Shown piece after piece: positions 8,183 to 15,104 of a DNA stretch of 55,018 nucleotides (the stretch's first letter is position 1; the number at the start of each line of letters is the position of its first letter). The notes below the pieces were generated by a model. It ran no database searches. It was not told the origin of the DNA and saw only the letters and a program-made list of their open reading frames with translations. The DNA lies in the NCBI GenBank assembly GCA_018663505.1, contig JABJQG010000063.1:1-55018 (forward strand), in the 5' to 3' direction. This DNA comes from Pseudobdellovibrionaceae bacterium (GTDB lineage Bacteria > Bdellovibrionota > Bdellovibrionia > Bdellovibrionales > UBA1609). Position numbers and translations under genes: made by a program.

Positions 8183-9693
8183 AATGGGCAATTAGCAAAA
8201 AGTTCTGAAAGTTGTGGCACCCAGGGTTTATTAGCAATGGCCACATAGGGTGTACTTACCAGTGGAATCATTCGCCCCTCGGTAAGGGACTCTAAATGCA
8301 TTTTTTTAAGATTTTCTAATCTTTCCTCTCTTTTTTCTGTGTTCATATAATTTTTTAACCATGTTTTCCCATCTTCTTTAGAGAATCCAAATATTCCGGC
8401 TGCCATAGAGTAAGACAAAAGGCTAATGTTTTCTAAAAACCCTGAATCCGTAGATACTATTATAAAATCGGGCATATCTTTGTCAGAAAGCTGAGTAAAA
8501 GCTGGTATGCCATTAGCCTTATCTACTCGTAATTCAGGCATTTGTTTTTTGAGGATTTGTGAGTACTCATCCACTTGGCTTTGATGAAAACTATAAACAG
8601 CGAGGTGCATACCTTCTCCTGAAGCTTCAGCTTCTATACCAGCCATAGTTTTCAATAATTTCTGATCATCGTCTTTTGAAAATCCACCTTCGCTAAAGGG
8701 TAAGAAAAATTGAGTGGCAGGTTTATAGGGTTCTTTATTTTTAAAATGGGTGTGAAATGAACTTTGTAGAGCTTTAGCAAAAGCAAGTCGTTGATTAGCA
8801 TCAAATCTTTGCATACCTTTTTCTGTTACAAAAGCCACTTTTGTTTTTATGTGAATGGTTTCATGAAAGTTTACTTGGCCACGATCAAGCTCCTTAAAGT
8901 CCTCCACATTAAGTCCTTCAATAGTGGTGACCAGGTCTAATTCTCTTTTTTTAAATAAATCTACAATTTTATTTTTTTTAAAGCCTTTTGTTGGGATCAA
9001 TTTAATTTGAGTCGCCATTTTATTTGAATACAAATAATGTTGCGGATTTACCTCCAGTAAAATTTCCCCACCACCTAGGTCTTCTTTAACAAAATATGGG
9101 CCTGATGTGTTTTTATAGTCTTTAATTTTAAGGCTATAAGGTTCTACAGCTATTTTTGGAATAATAGCAAAATCAATAGAAGCAAGCATTGTTAATAAAA
9201 AATCTCTTTTAGCTGCTAGTTTTAAAATTAAGGTATTTCCACTTTTTATAATACCAGGGCAATGATCCTCTACAGTTTTTAAATGTATATTTGGACAAAC
9301 CAGGCTTTTAAAATCGCCATGTGTGTTTTCAGATAAAACTAAAACTCGTTTTAAAGAAAATATCACATCATCAACTGTAATCTTATAGCCTTCAATTGTT
9401 TTTAAATTTTCTCTGATCACCAAATGTAAATCATTACCTCTCCAAAAGTGTTCTTTAGCAATGGAGGCAATAGGTGCGCCTTTATCATCTGAAAGATCAA
9501 TTAAAGGACTATAAATAGTTTCTAATAAAATATATTCATAATCCAGGTGAATACGGGTGGGCTCGTATTCACTGATACTTTGCTTACTTGGGAAGGCCAC
9601 TTTTAAAAAATCACTTGTGGACTGTTCTTGACTCATATTTGTTCTCCAAAAGATAAAAAGTAAAATTGTTATACAAAATACTAAGTACTTCAA
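8161..9693 (-). CDS. Family 5 (peptide-type) solute-binding protein, orphan
   Basis: About 510 residues. I prefer the TTG at 9693: it forms a TTGA overlap with the stop of the upstream gene, has GGTGGTGGAGAAG just before it, and yields a good signal sequence (MKYLVFCITILLFIF). The body follows the SBP_bac_5 pattern of oligopeptide- and dipeptide-binding proteins: YEYILLETIYSPLI near the start, YKITVDDVIFSLKRVL, and a SGPYFVKEDLGGGEILLEVNP segment. No lipobox cysteine is seen, so it may be a free periplasmic protein or stay anchored by an uncleaved segment. No permease or ATPase gene accompanies it. Its place between YcaO and kinase genes suggests ligand sensing rather than transport. Confidence 0.82.
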   Translation of the reverse strand: MKYLVFCITILLFIFWRTNMSQEQSTSDFLKVAFPSKQSISEYEPTRIHLDYEYILLETIYSPLIDLSDDKGAPIASIAKEHFWRGNDLHLVIRENLKTIEGYKITVDDVIFSLKRVLVLSENTHGDFKSLVCPNIHLKTVEDHCPGIIKSGNTLILKLAAKRDFLLTMLASIDFAIIPKIAVEPYSLKIKDYKNTSGPYFVKEDLGGGEILLEVNPQHYLYSNKMATQIKLIPTKGFKKNKIVDLFKKRELDLVTTIEGLNVEDFKELDRGQVNFHETIHIKTKVAFVTEKGMQRFDANQRLAFAKALQSSFHTHFKNKEPYKPATQFFLPFSEGGFSKDDDQKLLKTMAGIEAEASGEGMHLAVYSFHQSQVDEYSQILKKQMPELRVDKANGIPAFTQLSDKDMPDFIIVSTDSGFLENISLLSYSMAAGIFGFSKEDGKTWLKNYMNTEKREERLENLKKMHLESLTEGRMIPLVSTPYVAIANKPWVPQLSELFANCPLWKIRKN

Positions 9694-9971
9694 TTCTCTT
9701 CTCCACCACCTATACAAATAGAACTGGTTACATTTTCAATTTCATCTAAAATGCCACGATCTAAAAGCTCATCAATTAAGCTCTCTTCACTTATGGCTAA
9801 CTGGCAAGGATGTGCTTTTTTTACAAGTTCATGACTCACCAAAAAGCCACACAGTTGTTTTACTTTTAATCTTTTTTCTAATTTTTCTTCTGAAACTTCT
9901 AATTCAGTATTTTCAGCCAGTGATGTTACCGAAGTAAAAAACATTGTGATAATTATAAATATTTTTTTCAT
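9690..9971 (-). CDS. Small secreted protein of the YcaO operon, possible peptide precursor
   Basis: 93 residues with a Sec signal peptide (MKKIFIIITMFFTSVTSLA, cleavage before ENTELEV). The mature part is about 74 residues, acidic and helical at first, then LCGF, HPCQLA and a C-terminal TSSICIGGGEEN. Three cysteines lie in the mature part. The terminal Gly-Gly-Gly-Glu-Glu codons double as the ribosome binding site of the next gene, so the glycine run may not be functional. It could be a substrate of YcaO, a co-sensor, or a chaperone-like partner of the binding protein. I do not recognise a family. It starts 14 bases after the NtrC-type gene ends. Confidence 0.65.
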   Translation of the reverse strand: MKKIFIIITMFFTSVTSLAENTELEVSEEKLEKRLKVKQLCGFLVSHELVKKAHPCQLAISEESLIDELLDRGILDEIENVTSSICIGGGEEN

Positions 9972-9985
9972 ATTTCTCCCCTTGA

Positions 9986-11422
9986 TTAATTTATAGCTAG
10001 CTGCGGTTCTTGAGCCATGCTTAACTTATTTTTTGCTTCATAAAGATCATAAATTTGTAGATCTTTTAAAACCCATATAAAAGTGCTACGCTTCATACCT
10101 AATAATTGCGCCGCTTTTGTTTTATTGCCCTCTGCCTGTACCATCACAGACTTTATCAATGATCTTTTTTGTTGGCGTTGTCTTTTATCTAAATCTCCCA
10201 TAGTCATTCCCTCTTGAATATCAACCACCTGAGTGCTTTCTAAAATCACCTTTGGTAAGTCGGCAGATTCTATGGCGTTTCGATCCACCACAAGATAAAG
10301 TTCACATATGATTTTTTGTAGTTCTCTTACGTTACCTGGCCAGTGATAGTCTTTTAGTTGTTTAAGTGCAGTGGGGGTGAAGCGTTTAAATTTACCTATT
10401 GTTTTTTCCATATTTTTTTGAAAATAATTGATTAAGGGCTCAATATCATCTCGACGAGCTTTTAATGGGGCCAATTCAATATTTAATGATGAAATCCTAA
10501 AGTAGAGATCAATTAAAAATTCATTTTTTAAGGACAGTTCTCTTAAATTAGGCTTACTGGCACAGACCAATCTAAAATCCACTCCATGTTCTGTACGGTC
10601 ACCCACCGGTTGCACTCGCTTTTCTTGAATCACACGCAATAACTTTGCTTGTTGCTCTAAACTTAGGTGATGAATTTCATCTAAAAATAACGTTCCGCCA
10701 TGGGCTTCTCTAAATTTTCCTAATTTATTTGTTTCAGCCCCCGTGAATGCACCTTTAGTGTGACCAAAGAGTTCACTTTCAAATAAGCTTCCAGTAATAG
10801 CAGCACAGTTTAAAGCTATAAAAGGCTTATTTCTACGTTTTGATTGTTTATGAATACTATGGGCCACTAATTCCTTACCGGTGCCAGTTTCTCCCATAAT
10901 TAGTACTGCCTCATCCGATGGGGCAAACTTTTTTGAATACTTAACTACTTTTTTTAAATTCTCAGAAACTCCCACTAAGCCATAGTGGTTAATCAGTTGA
11001 GTGTTTAAGTGAGGGTGACGTTCCTTATATTGGGCTAAAGCAAATTCTGTAAACGTATGAAGCAATTCTTCTCTTAAAGGCTTGTATAAAAACTTCTCAA
11101 CCCCAGAGGAAAGCCATTGATTTAAAGCCTCTTTAGAATCATCCCCAGACATCATTACAACGTAAAGGCTTGGACTAATACTTTTAAGTTCTTTTACAAT
11201 TTCATGACCGATGGCCTCTTGTTCACCAAACTCATTTACAAGTTGATAATCAACAAAGGCACAGGCATAACCCTGAGGAGCAATACGAAATTCATCTACA
11301 GCTATATCTGCTGAAGATCTTAAAACTAATTCTATAGGCTGATCCTGAAAATAAATTTGAAAAGCACTTAGTACTGACAAATCATCATCAATGACTAATA
11401 TCTTTGGATTTTTAATACTCAT
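9986..11422 (-). CDS. NtrC-family sigma-54-dependent response regulator
   Basis: About 478 residues from the ATG at 11422, preceded by AGGGGGG. The receiver domain comes first (ILVIDDD, phospho-acceptor aspartate in AFVDYQL near residue 58, lysine in FLYKP). Next is the AAA+ domain with Walker A GETGTGKE, the sigma-54 contact loop GAFTGA, Walker B GGTLFLDEI and the R-finger region. A C-terminal Fis-type helix-turn-helix follows (NKTKAAQLLGMKRSTF). It should bind enhancer sites and open sigma-54 promoters when phosphorylated. It leads the operon containing the kinase, so the two are a natural pair. A consensus sigma-54 promoter lies just upstream, which indicates autoregulation. Confidence 0.95.
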   Translation of the reverse strand: MSIKNPKILVIDDDLSVLSAFQIYFQDQPIELVLRSSADIAVDEFRIAPQGYACAFVDYQLVNEFGEQEAIGHEIVKELKSISPSLYVVMMSGDDSKEALNQWLSSGVEKFLYKPLREELLHTFTEFALAQYKERHPHLNTQLINHYGLVGVSENLKKVVKYSKKFAPSDEAVLIMGETGTGKELVAHSIHKQSKRRNKPFIALNCAAITGSLFESELFGHTKGAFTGAETNKLGKFREAHGGTLFLDEIHHLSLEQQAKLLRVIQEKRVQPVGDRTEHGVDFRLVCASKPNLRELSLKNEFLIDLYFRISSLNIELAPLKARRDDIEPLINYFQKNMEKTIGKFKRFTPTALKQLKDYHWPGNVRELQKIICELYLVVDRNAIESADLPKVILESTQVVDIQEGMTMGDLDKRQRQQKRSLIKSVMVQAEGNKTKAAQLLGMKRSTFIWVLKDLQIYDLYEAKNKLSMAQEPQLAIN

Positions 11423-11468
11423 CTTGGCCCCCCTAAAACAAAAGCTACAATGTTCTCTGTCCTCCATC

Positions 11469-11483
11469 GCAACTTAAGTGCCA
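11469..11483 (-). promoter_or_regulatory. Sigma-54 promoter of the YcaO/kinase operon
   Basis: On the minus strand the sequence reads TGGCACTTAAGTTGC, a full match to the -24/-12 consensus TGGCAC-N5-TTGC with correct spacing. Transcription would start near 11457, about 35 bases before the ATG of the NtrC-type gene. Confidence 0.85.
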
Positions 11484-11490
11484 ACAAAAC

Positions 11491-11513
11491 TAACCTGAAG
11501 AAATCACAGGTTA
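11491..11513. promoter_or_regulatory. Inverted repeat next to the sigma-54 promoter
   Basis: TAACCTG, nine bases, then CAGGTTA: a perfect 7-bp inverted repeat lying about 8 bases upstream of the -24 element. It is too close to be a typical enhancer for an NtrC-type protein, so it may be a repressor site or a second regulator site. Confidence 0.5.
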
Positions 11514-11582
11514 ATTTGCACATCCCACAAAGTGAGACTACGTGCATCATTACCACAAAGCTTATAAAAGAGCTAATAGCCG

Positions 11583-11594
11583 TCAAGATCTTGA
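11583..11594. promoter_or_regulatory. Palindrome TCAAGATCTTGA, candidate enhancer site 1
   Basis: A perfect 12-bp palindrome centred about 131 bp upstream of the predicted sigma-54 start site, a normal enhancer distance. The same palindrome occurs at 11759 and 14881. Confidence 0.6.
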
Positions 11595-11680
11595 TAACTT
11601 GTAAGTTAAACAGCGATGCATTCTTTTTAAGCAGTTTGAATCACTAAGAAAACTTTACATTTACTTTTAAATTAGTATCG

Positions 11681-11692
11681 CCAAGATTTTGA
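11681..11692. promoter_or_regulatory. Degenerate copy of the palindrome (CCAAGATTTTGA)
   Basis: 10 of 12 bases match TCAAGATCTTGA. It lies between the two perfect copies, 98 and 78 bases away, and may be a weak binding site. Confidence 0.3.
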
Positions 11693-11757
11693 GGGCAAAT
11701 CTATGAGGCTCTTTTAACAGACTGGTTTCACTAAAGAAAAGTAAAATCTGTAAAACC

Positions 11758-11771
11758 ATCAAGATCTTGAT
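11758..11771. promoter_or_regulatory. Palindrome ATCAAGATCTTGAT, candidate enhancer site 2
   Basis: A perfect 14-bp palindrome containing the same 12-bp core as the sites at 11583 and 14881. It is centred about 307 bp upstream of the predicted sigma-54 start and 38 bases past the end of the Xre gene. The gap 11423-11808 has no supported gene and is filled by these regulatory sites. Confidence 0.55.
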
Positions 11772-11808
11772 ATTATTATTTTTTTGAAAAATTTTCTTTT
11801 AAAATAAA

Positions 11809-12045
11809 TTATTTCTTTAGAAGATCTAAGGGGTCAGTCTTCTTTAAAGCCTTACCTAAAGCATCGATGGTGTCTAATGTTGGGTTTTCAATACTTTTTT
11901 GTTCAATACGCGTAATGGTGGCTAAAGACAATCTAGTTTTTTCGGCAAGTCCAAGCTGAGATAGCTTTAACTTAGCTCGTTCATTTTTTAAGTTTCTTGC
12001 TAGGTTGTCTAGCCATTCTTTTTTCTTCATTAGGTCTATAATCAT
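11809..12045 (-). CDS. Xre-family DNA-binding regulator
   Basis: 78 residues, almost entirely one helix-turn-helix domain: RNLKNERAKLKLSQLGLAEKTRLSLATITRIEQ followed by NPTLDTIDALGKAL. It is a small cytosolic repressor-type protein without an extra domain. It is divergent from the gene at 12115, with a 20-bp near-palindrome between them, so it probably controls both. The start may be the ATG at 12045 or the one at 12030. It could be the antitoxin-like half of a pair, but the partner does not look like a known toxin. Confidence 0.85.
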   Translation of the reverse strand: MIIDLMKKKEWLDNLARNLKNERAKLKLSQLGLAEKTRLSLATITRIEQKSIENPTLDTIDALGKALKKTDPLDLLKK

Positions 12046-12067
12046 ACTGTGAAGTATTGACTTTGTT

Positions 12068-12087
12068 CATAGTCATATATGAGTATG
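12068..12087. promoter_or_regulatory. Operator-like palindrome between divergent genes
   Basis: CATAGTCATATATGAGTATG is symmetric at 18 of 20 positions (one mismatched pair). It lies between the divergent Xre gene and the gene at 12115, where an Xre dimer would be expected to bind. Confidence 0.6.
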
Positions 12088-12114
12088 ATTTAATGAGTAC
12101 ATCACGGAGGAGTT

Positions 12115-12441
12115 ATGAAAATATCAACACAAGAACTTAGAAATGAACTAACTCAAAAACAAGGTGAACTAAAACATCATCTCCCTTCAAGAATTAGCCT
12201 GCTACTTGATGAGCTTAAGGATAAAGAACTCAGCAAAGTATCTGAAATATCCATATTTGAACTTCTTGTGCGTATTATATTGAAAGCTGATGAGGAGCCC
12301 GCCCAGAATATTGCAGATCTTTTAATACCTTTAAATGGTGAATCTTCACTTCAACTTGATAATTTGACTATTTCAAGCTCCGCTGCTTTTTTGAGTGATT
12401 ATTTGAAGAAGGACCAGTTGTTATTAGCTATTGAGAGTTAA
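12115..12441 (+). CDS. Unknown protein divergent from the Xre regulator
   Basis: 108 residues, mainly helical and charged at the start (MKISTQELRNELTQKQGELKH), then LLLDELKDKELSKVSEISIFELLVRIIL. A strong GGAGG-type ribosome binding site precedes the ATG. No domain or membrane segment is recognised. The divergent layout and the shared operator suggest joint control with the Xre protein. Confidence 0.6.
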   Translation: MKISTQELRNELTQKQGELKHHLPSRISLLLDELKDKELSKVSEISIFELLVRIILKADEEPAQNIADLLIPLNGESSLQLDNLTISSSAAFLSDYLKKDQLLLAIES

Positions 12442-12519
12442 GGAATATATTGTAGAAATTTGTTAAGGTAGTACACTAGAATAGGCTAATGGTTTTTCTA
12501 ATTAATTTCTGGAGTAAAA

Positions 12520-13041
12520 ATGACTGATATTGAAACTAATAACTTGATTGTTAGACCTTTTATTATGAGTGATCTAACTAAGGTTTTTCAACTTAGCCAA
12601 GAATTAAGCCTAGCAAAATGGATGCCTGACCAGGTATATAAGGACGAGGAAGAAACGGCAGGCGTTTTAGATTTTCTAATAACACAGTATCAAGGCAGCC
12701 TTAAACCAGATGAAAAGCCATTAGTTTTAGCTATTGTTTTAAAAAATACAAATGAATTAATTGGTCATGTTGGATTAAGCCCATATAAAAATAATATTGA
12801 AGTGGGTTATGCTATTTCTGATGAATATTGTGGAAAGGGTTATGCAACAGAAGCTGTTACGTCTCTTGTAAATTGGGCTTTGTCAAATTTAGAAACCCAT
12901 AAGATCTTAGGTGTTGTTGCAAGTGAAAACATAGGCTCAAGAAGAGTGCTAGAAAAATCTGGTTTTCTTTTTAATAATGAATCTAAACAAATTTATCATG
13001 GTCAAATGAGACTTTGCCGCAAATACTCTCTTTCAAAATGA
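12520..13041 (+). CDS. GNAT acetyltransferase, RimJ/RimL type
   Basis: 173 residues. It starts with the RimJ/L-like TNNLIVRPFIMSDLTKVFQL. IEVGYAISDEYCGKGYATEAV contains the acetyl-CoA loop (CGKGYATEA), and the end, KILGVVASENIGSRRVLEKSGF, is the classic helix-turn of this subgroup. The family acetylates N-terminal amines of proteins or small molecules; the target is unknown. GGAG lies upstream of the ATG. A second RimJ/L-like gene lies 630 bases downstream. Confidence 0.9.
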   Translation: MTDIETNNLIVRPFIMSDLTKVFQLSQELSLAKWMPDQVYKDEEETAGVLDFLITQYQGSLKPDEKPLVLAIVLKNTNELIGHVGLSPYKNNIEVGYAISDEYCGKGYATEAVTSLVNWALSNLETHKILGVVASENIGSRRVLEKSGFLFNNESKQIYHGQMRLCRKYSLSK

Positions 13042-13136
13042 TATATATATACCTAGCTTCTATTTTCATCCTTAGCTTAAGTTGCATAGCCATACAAAGT
13101 AGTGACTAAAAAAACATTCTATGATAAGAACTTATT

Positions 13137-13646
13137 GTGAAGTACAAATCTACAACAACAATTTATGCTATGCTCGGCCCTATGGGGTCAGGGAAAACTA
13201 CTTTTGCTCTTAAAATATCTAATGATACTGGGGCTATTTTTTATTCTTTAGATAAAACAATCAAAGAGTTTAATTTACCTATTTATAGCTTTAAAGATTA
13301 TGAGTCAAATGTTGAGAAAGCTCTTGGTCTTCTAAGGGCCAAAGCCATTCAATCTTTGAACAAAGGCCATTCTGTTGTTTTTGATTTTGGTGGGGGGACA
13401 GCTCACTGGAGCTGGCTTAAAAATATTTCTGACTCAGCAAAGGTAAATATTGAAATTTATAGCTTTGAAGTACCAACTGAAGAAAGAATAAGTCGAGTAC
13501 GAAAAAGAAACAGAGAAAAACCTAAGGATATATACTATTTTACTATGAGCGATGAAGAGTTTTATCAAAGTAAAAATAAATGTGAAACACCACCTCCAAA
13601 TGAAAATCTGAAAATAACAAGAGTTTCCAACTTTATTGCAAATTAA
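13137..13646 (+). CDS. P-loop kinase-like protein (AAA_33 type)
   Basis: 169 residues starting at a GTG. The Walker A motif is GPMGSGKTTFA near the N terminus. It is followed by SLDKTIKEF and a strand VVFDFGGGTAHW, where similar small kinases carry D-x-[GN]-x at the substrate site. The lid-like segment is VPTEERISRVRKRNREK. Such proteins phosphorylate small molecules, including antibiotics and nucleosides. The substrate is not predictable. It lies between two GNAT genes, which suits an accessory or resistance-type set. Confidence 0.75.
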   Translation: MKYKSTTTIYAMLGPMGSGKTTFALKISNDTGAIFYSLDKTIKEFNLPIYSFKDYESNVEKALGLLRAKAIQSLNKGHSVVFDFGGGTAHWSWLKNISDSAKVNIEIYSFEVPTEERISRVRKRNREKPKDIYYFTMSDEEFYQSKNKCETPPPNENLKITRVSNFIAN

Positions 13647-13669
13647 TATCTAAAAGAGTATAAAAGGCT

Positions 13670-14296
13670 GTGAGAAAATTAATTAAATATCCAAATGTTC
13701 CACTATCCACAAAAATAAATACCCGACGATTAGTTATTCGCCCTTATGTTCTTTCTGATTATAAAAATTGGTCTCAATCAAAAGGAAAGCAACAACCATC
13801 CCTTAATGACTTTGATTTTGGGTGTCCAGAAAAAAAACAGTTAACAAAAATTATCTATAAAAAATCTATACAAGAACACAATGCAAACTGGAAAGCAGAT
13901 AAAAAATATGTTCTTGGTATTTTTCTAAAAAAGAATGGTCTAAATGTAGGAACTCTAGATCTTTCTATATTTGACCGCACGGACATTCAAAGTGCGAATT
14001 TTGGATATTATATTTATAATCACTCATGGAGAAATGGTTATGCTTATGAAAGTGCAAAATCACTTATTCCTTTTGCTTTTAAAATCTTAGCTCTCCATAG
14101 GTTAGAAGCTGGGATCAAAAAAGAGAATAAGGCCTCAATTTGTTTAATCAAAAAACTTGGGTTTTTATATGAATCAGAAAGGAAGAATTTTTTGTATATC
14201 AACAATTCTTGGATAGACTTAAGGTACTTTGTTTTAACTCCAGAAATTTTTAACAATAAATATCAAAACCCTTTGATACGAAGAGAGTCTGTATGA
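13670..14296 (+). CDS. GNAT acetyltransferase, RimJ/RimL type
   Basis: 208 residues starting at GTG with AAAAGG close upstream. TRRLVIRPYVLSDYKNW opens the domain. The acetyl-CoA loop is replaced by SWRNGYAYESAKSLI, in which the usual Q/R-x-x-G-x-G/A pattern is only partly kept (RNGYA). The end reads LHRLEAGIKKENKASICLIKKLGF, typical of the subgroup. The loop change makes substrate or activity uncertain. It is adjacent to the kinase gene and on the same strand. Confidence 0.85.
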   Translation: MRKLIKYPNVPLSTKINTRRLVIRPYVLSDYKNWSQSKGKQQPSLNDFDFGCPEKKQLTKIIYKKSIQEHNANWKADKKYVLGIFLKKNGLNVGTLDLSIFDRTDIQSANFGYYIYNHSWRNGYAYESAKSLIPFAFKILALHRLEAGIKKENKASICLIKKLGFLYESERKNFLYINNSWIDLRYFVLTPEIFNNKYQNPLIRRESV

Positions 14297-14371
14297 GCTG
14301 CTCTCTTTAGATCTTTTATTAATTCTTTGAGTGCAGAAGAAAAAGGTCAACTTGCATAGTTAATTTTGGAT

Positions 14372-14713
14372 TTAATCATAGCTCATAACCTTGTCCCTAA
14401 ACGATTTGCTAAAATCATCATCCTGGATATTACACATCAATTTAGGGTGTAGTTTGTATTTTGCCCAATATTCACCAACAAGTTGATCACTTGTAAAAAA
14501 GCATCTACCTAAATACATCCCATCTTTGGGTTCGGCTGTTAATTTAACAAAATAACAGTCCTTTAAGTCAGATAATTTTATAAGAAGTTCCATTAAGAAG
14601 TTTTTGTCAGTAGACACAAAACAAAGTTTTTTATTTGAATGGGAGCCAGAATTAGACCTGGCTTTTCCATCTCTATTTAAAAAGGAACCTTTTCTTGTGA
14701 AATCTTCAATCAT
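14372..14713 (-). CDS. Unknown protein
   Basis: 113 residues with no signal peptide or membrane segment. The middle reads KKLCFVSTDKNFLMELLIKLSDLKDCYFVKLTAEP, then a GMYLGRCFFTSDQLVGEYW stretch; the fold is probably alpha/beta. I do not recognise a family. The gene is convergent with the GNAT gene, and its start faces the regulatory region of the conjugative element. Confidence 0.5.
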   Translation of the reverse strand: MIEDFTRKGSFLNRDGKARSNSGSHSNKKLCFVSTDKNFLMELLIKLSDLKDCYFVKLTAEPKDGMYLGRCFFTSDQLVGEYWAKYKLHPKLMCNIQDDDFSKSFRDKVMSYD

Positions 14714-14880
14714 TAATCATCCTCTACTTTAAATAACAGTACCCCATATGTTTATTTTGGTCATCCAGATAATACTTTAGGTTTTAAATAATTATTAGGA
14801 CTAACAATATCTTAATTTTGAGTATCAATAAACTGATACCTTATAACTCCCCATAAACACACAAATTATTATTTTCATCT

Positions 14881-14892
14881 TCAAGATCTTGA
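14881..14892. promoter_or_regulatory. Palindrome TCAAGATCTTGA, third copy
   Basis: Identical to the core at 11583 and 11759. It is centred about 120 bp upstream of the start predicted from the sigma-54-like site at 14981, nearly the same geometry as site 1 of the YcaO/kinase operon (131 bp). Confidence 0.5.
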
Positions 14893-14980
14893 TGAAAAAA
14901 TCTAACCCACAAAATTTTAACAAAAACACAAATTTTATTAATTCTTTTTAAATTCAAGTACTTAATCAAATTTATATTTT

Positions 14981-14995
14981 TGGCACAGCCTATGT
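14981..14995 (+). promoter_or_regulatory. Possible degenerate sigma-54 promoter
   Basis: TGGCACAGCCTATGT has a perfect -24 half (TGGCAC), but the -12 half is ATGT instead of TTGC. If used, transcription would begin near 15007, just before the hairpin at 15013. The -12 mismatch makes this tentative. Confidence 0.35.
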
Positions 14996-15012
14996 AATAG
15001 ATGCTTCTCGAA

Positions 15013-15043
15013 AACATTCCCTCTCACTTATAGGGGGAATGTT
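15013..15043 (+). promoter_or_regulatory. Leader hairpin upstream of the first element gene
   Basis: AACATTCCC and GGGAATGTT form a perfect 9-bp inverted repeat with a 13-base loop. Its last three bases (GTT, 15041-15043) are also the first bases of the GTTGCC stem in the following element, so the two hairpins cannot both form fully. Confidence 0.55.
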
Positions 15044-15099
15044 GCCTTTGTCGCCCACGGCAACTAAGGCAACAAATTTACTATAAGTAGGGAGGTAAA
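15041..15099 (+). repeat. Structured leader element, copy 1
   Basis: GTTGCCTT pairs with AAGGCAAC (15041-15048 with 15066-15073), enclosing an internal GGCAAC. The element ends in the ribosome binding site GGGAGG next to the ATG at 15105. The last 47 bases match copy 2 at 43 positions. The paired ends differ between copies in a compensating way (T-A here, C-G there). Confidence 0.65.
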
Positions 15100-15104
15100 A
15101 AATT

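Larger units (their letters stand above)
14714..15104. other. Regulatory gap at the left side of the conjugative element
   Basis: AT-rich and without a supported gene. It holds a small inverted repeat (GTATCA, six bases, TGATAC at 14822-14839), a copy of the TCAAGATCTTGA palindrome at 14881, a sigma-54-like site at 14981, and a structured leader from 15013 to the ATG at 15105. The left attachment site of the element may lie here, but I could not match it to a right end. Confidence 0.5.

Noticed and set aside
9690-9720. Gly-Gly-Gly end of the small secreted protein as a RiPP core or processing signal
   Set aside because: The same bases (GGTGGTGGAGAAG) form the ribosome binding site of the next gene, so the glycine run may simply reflect that constraint.
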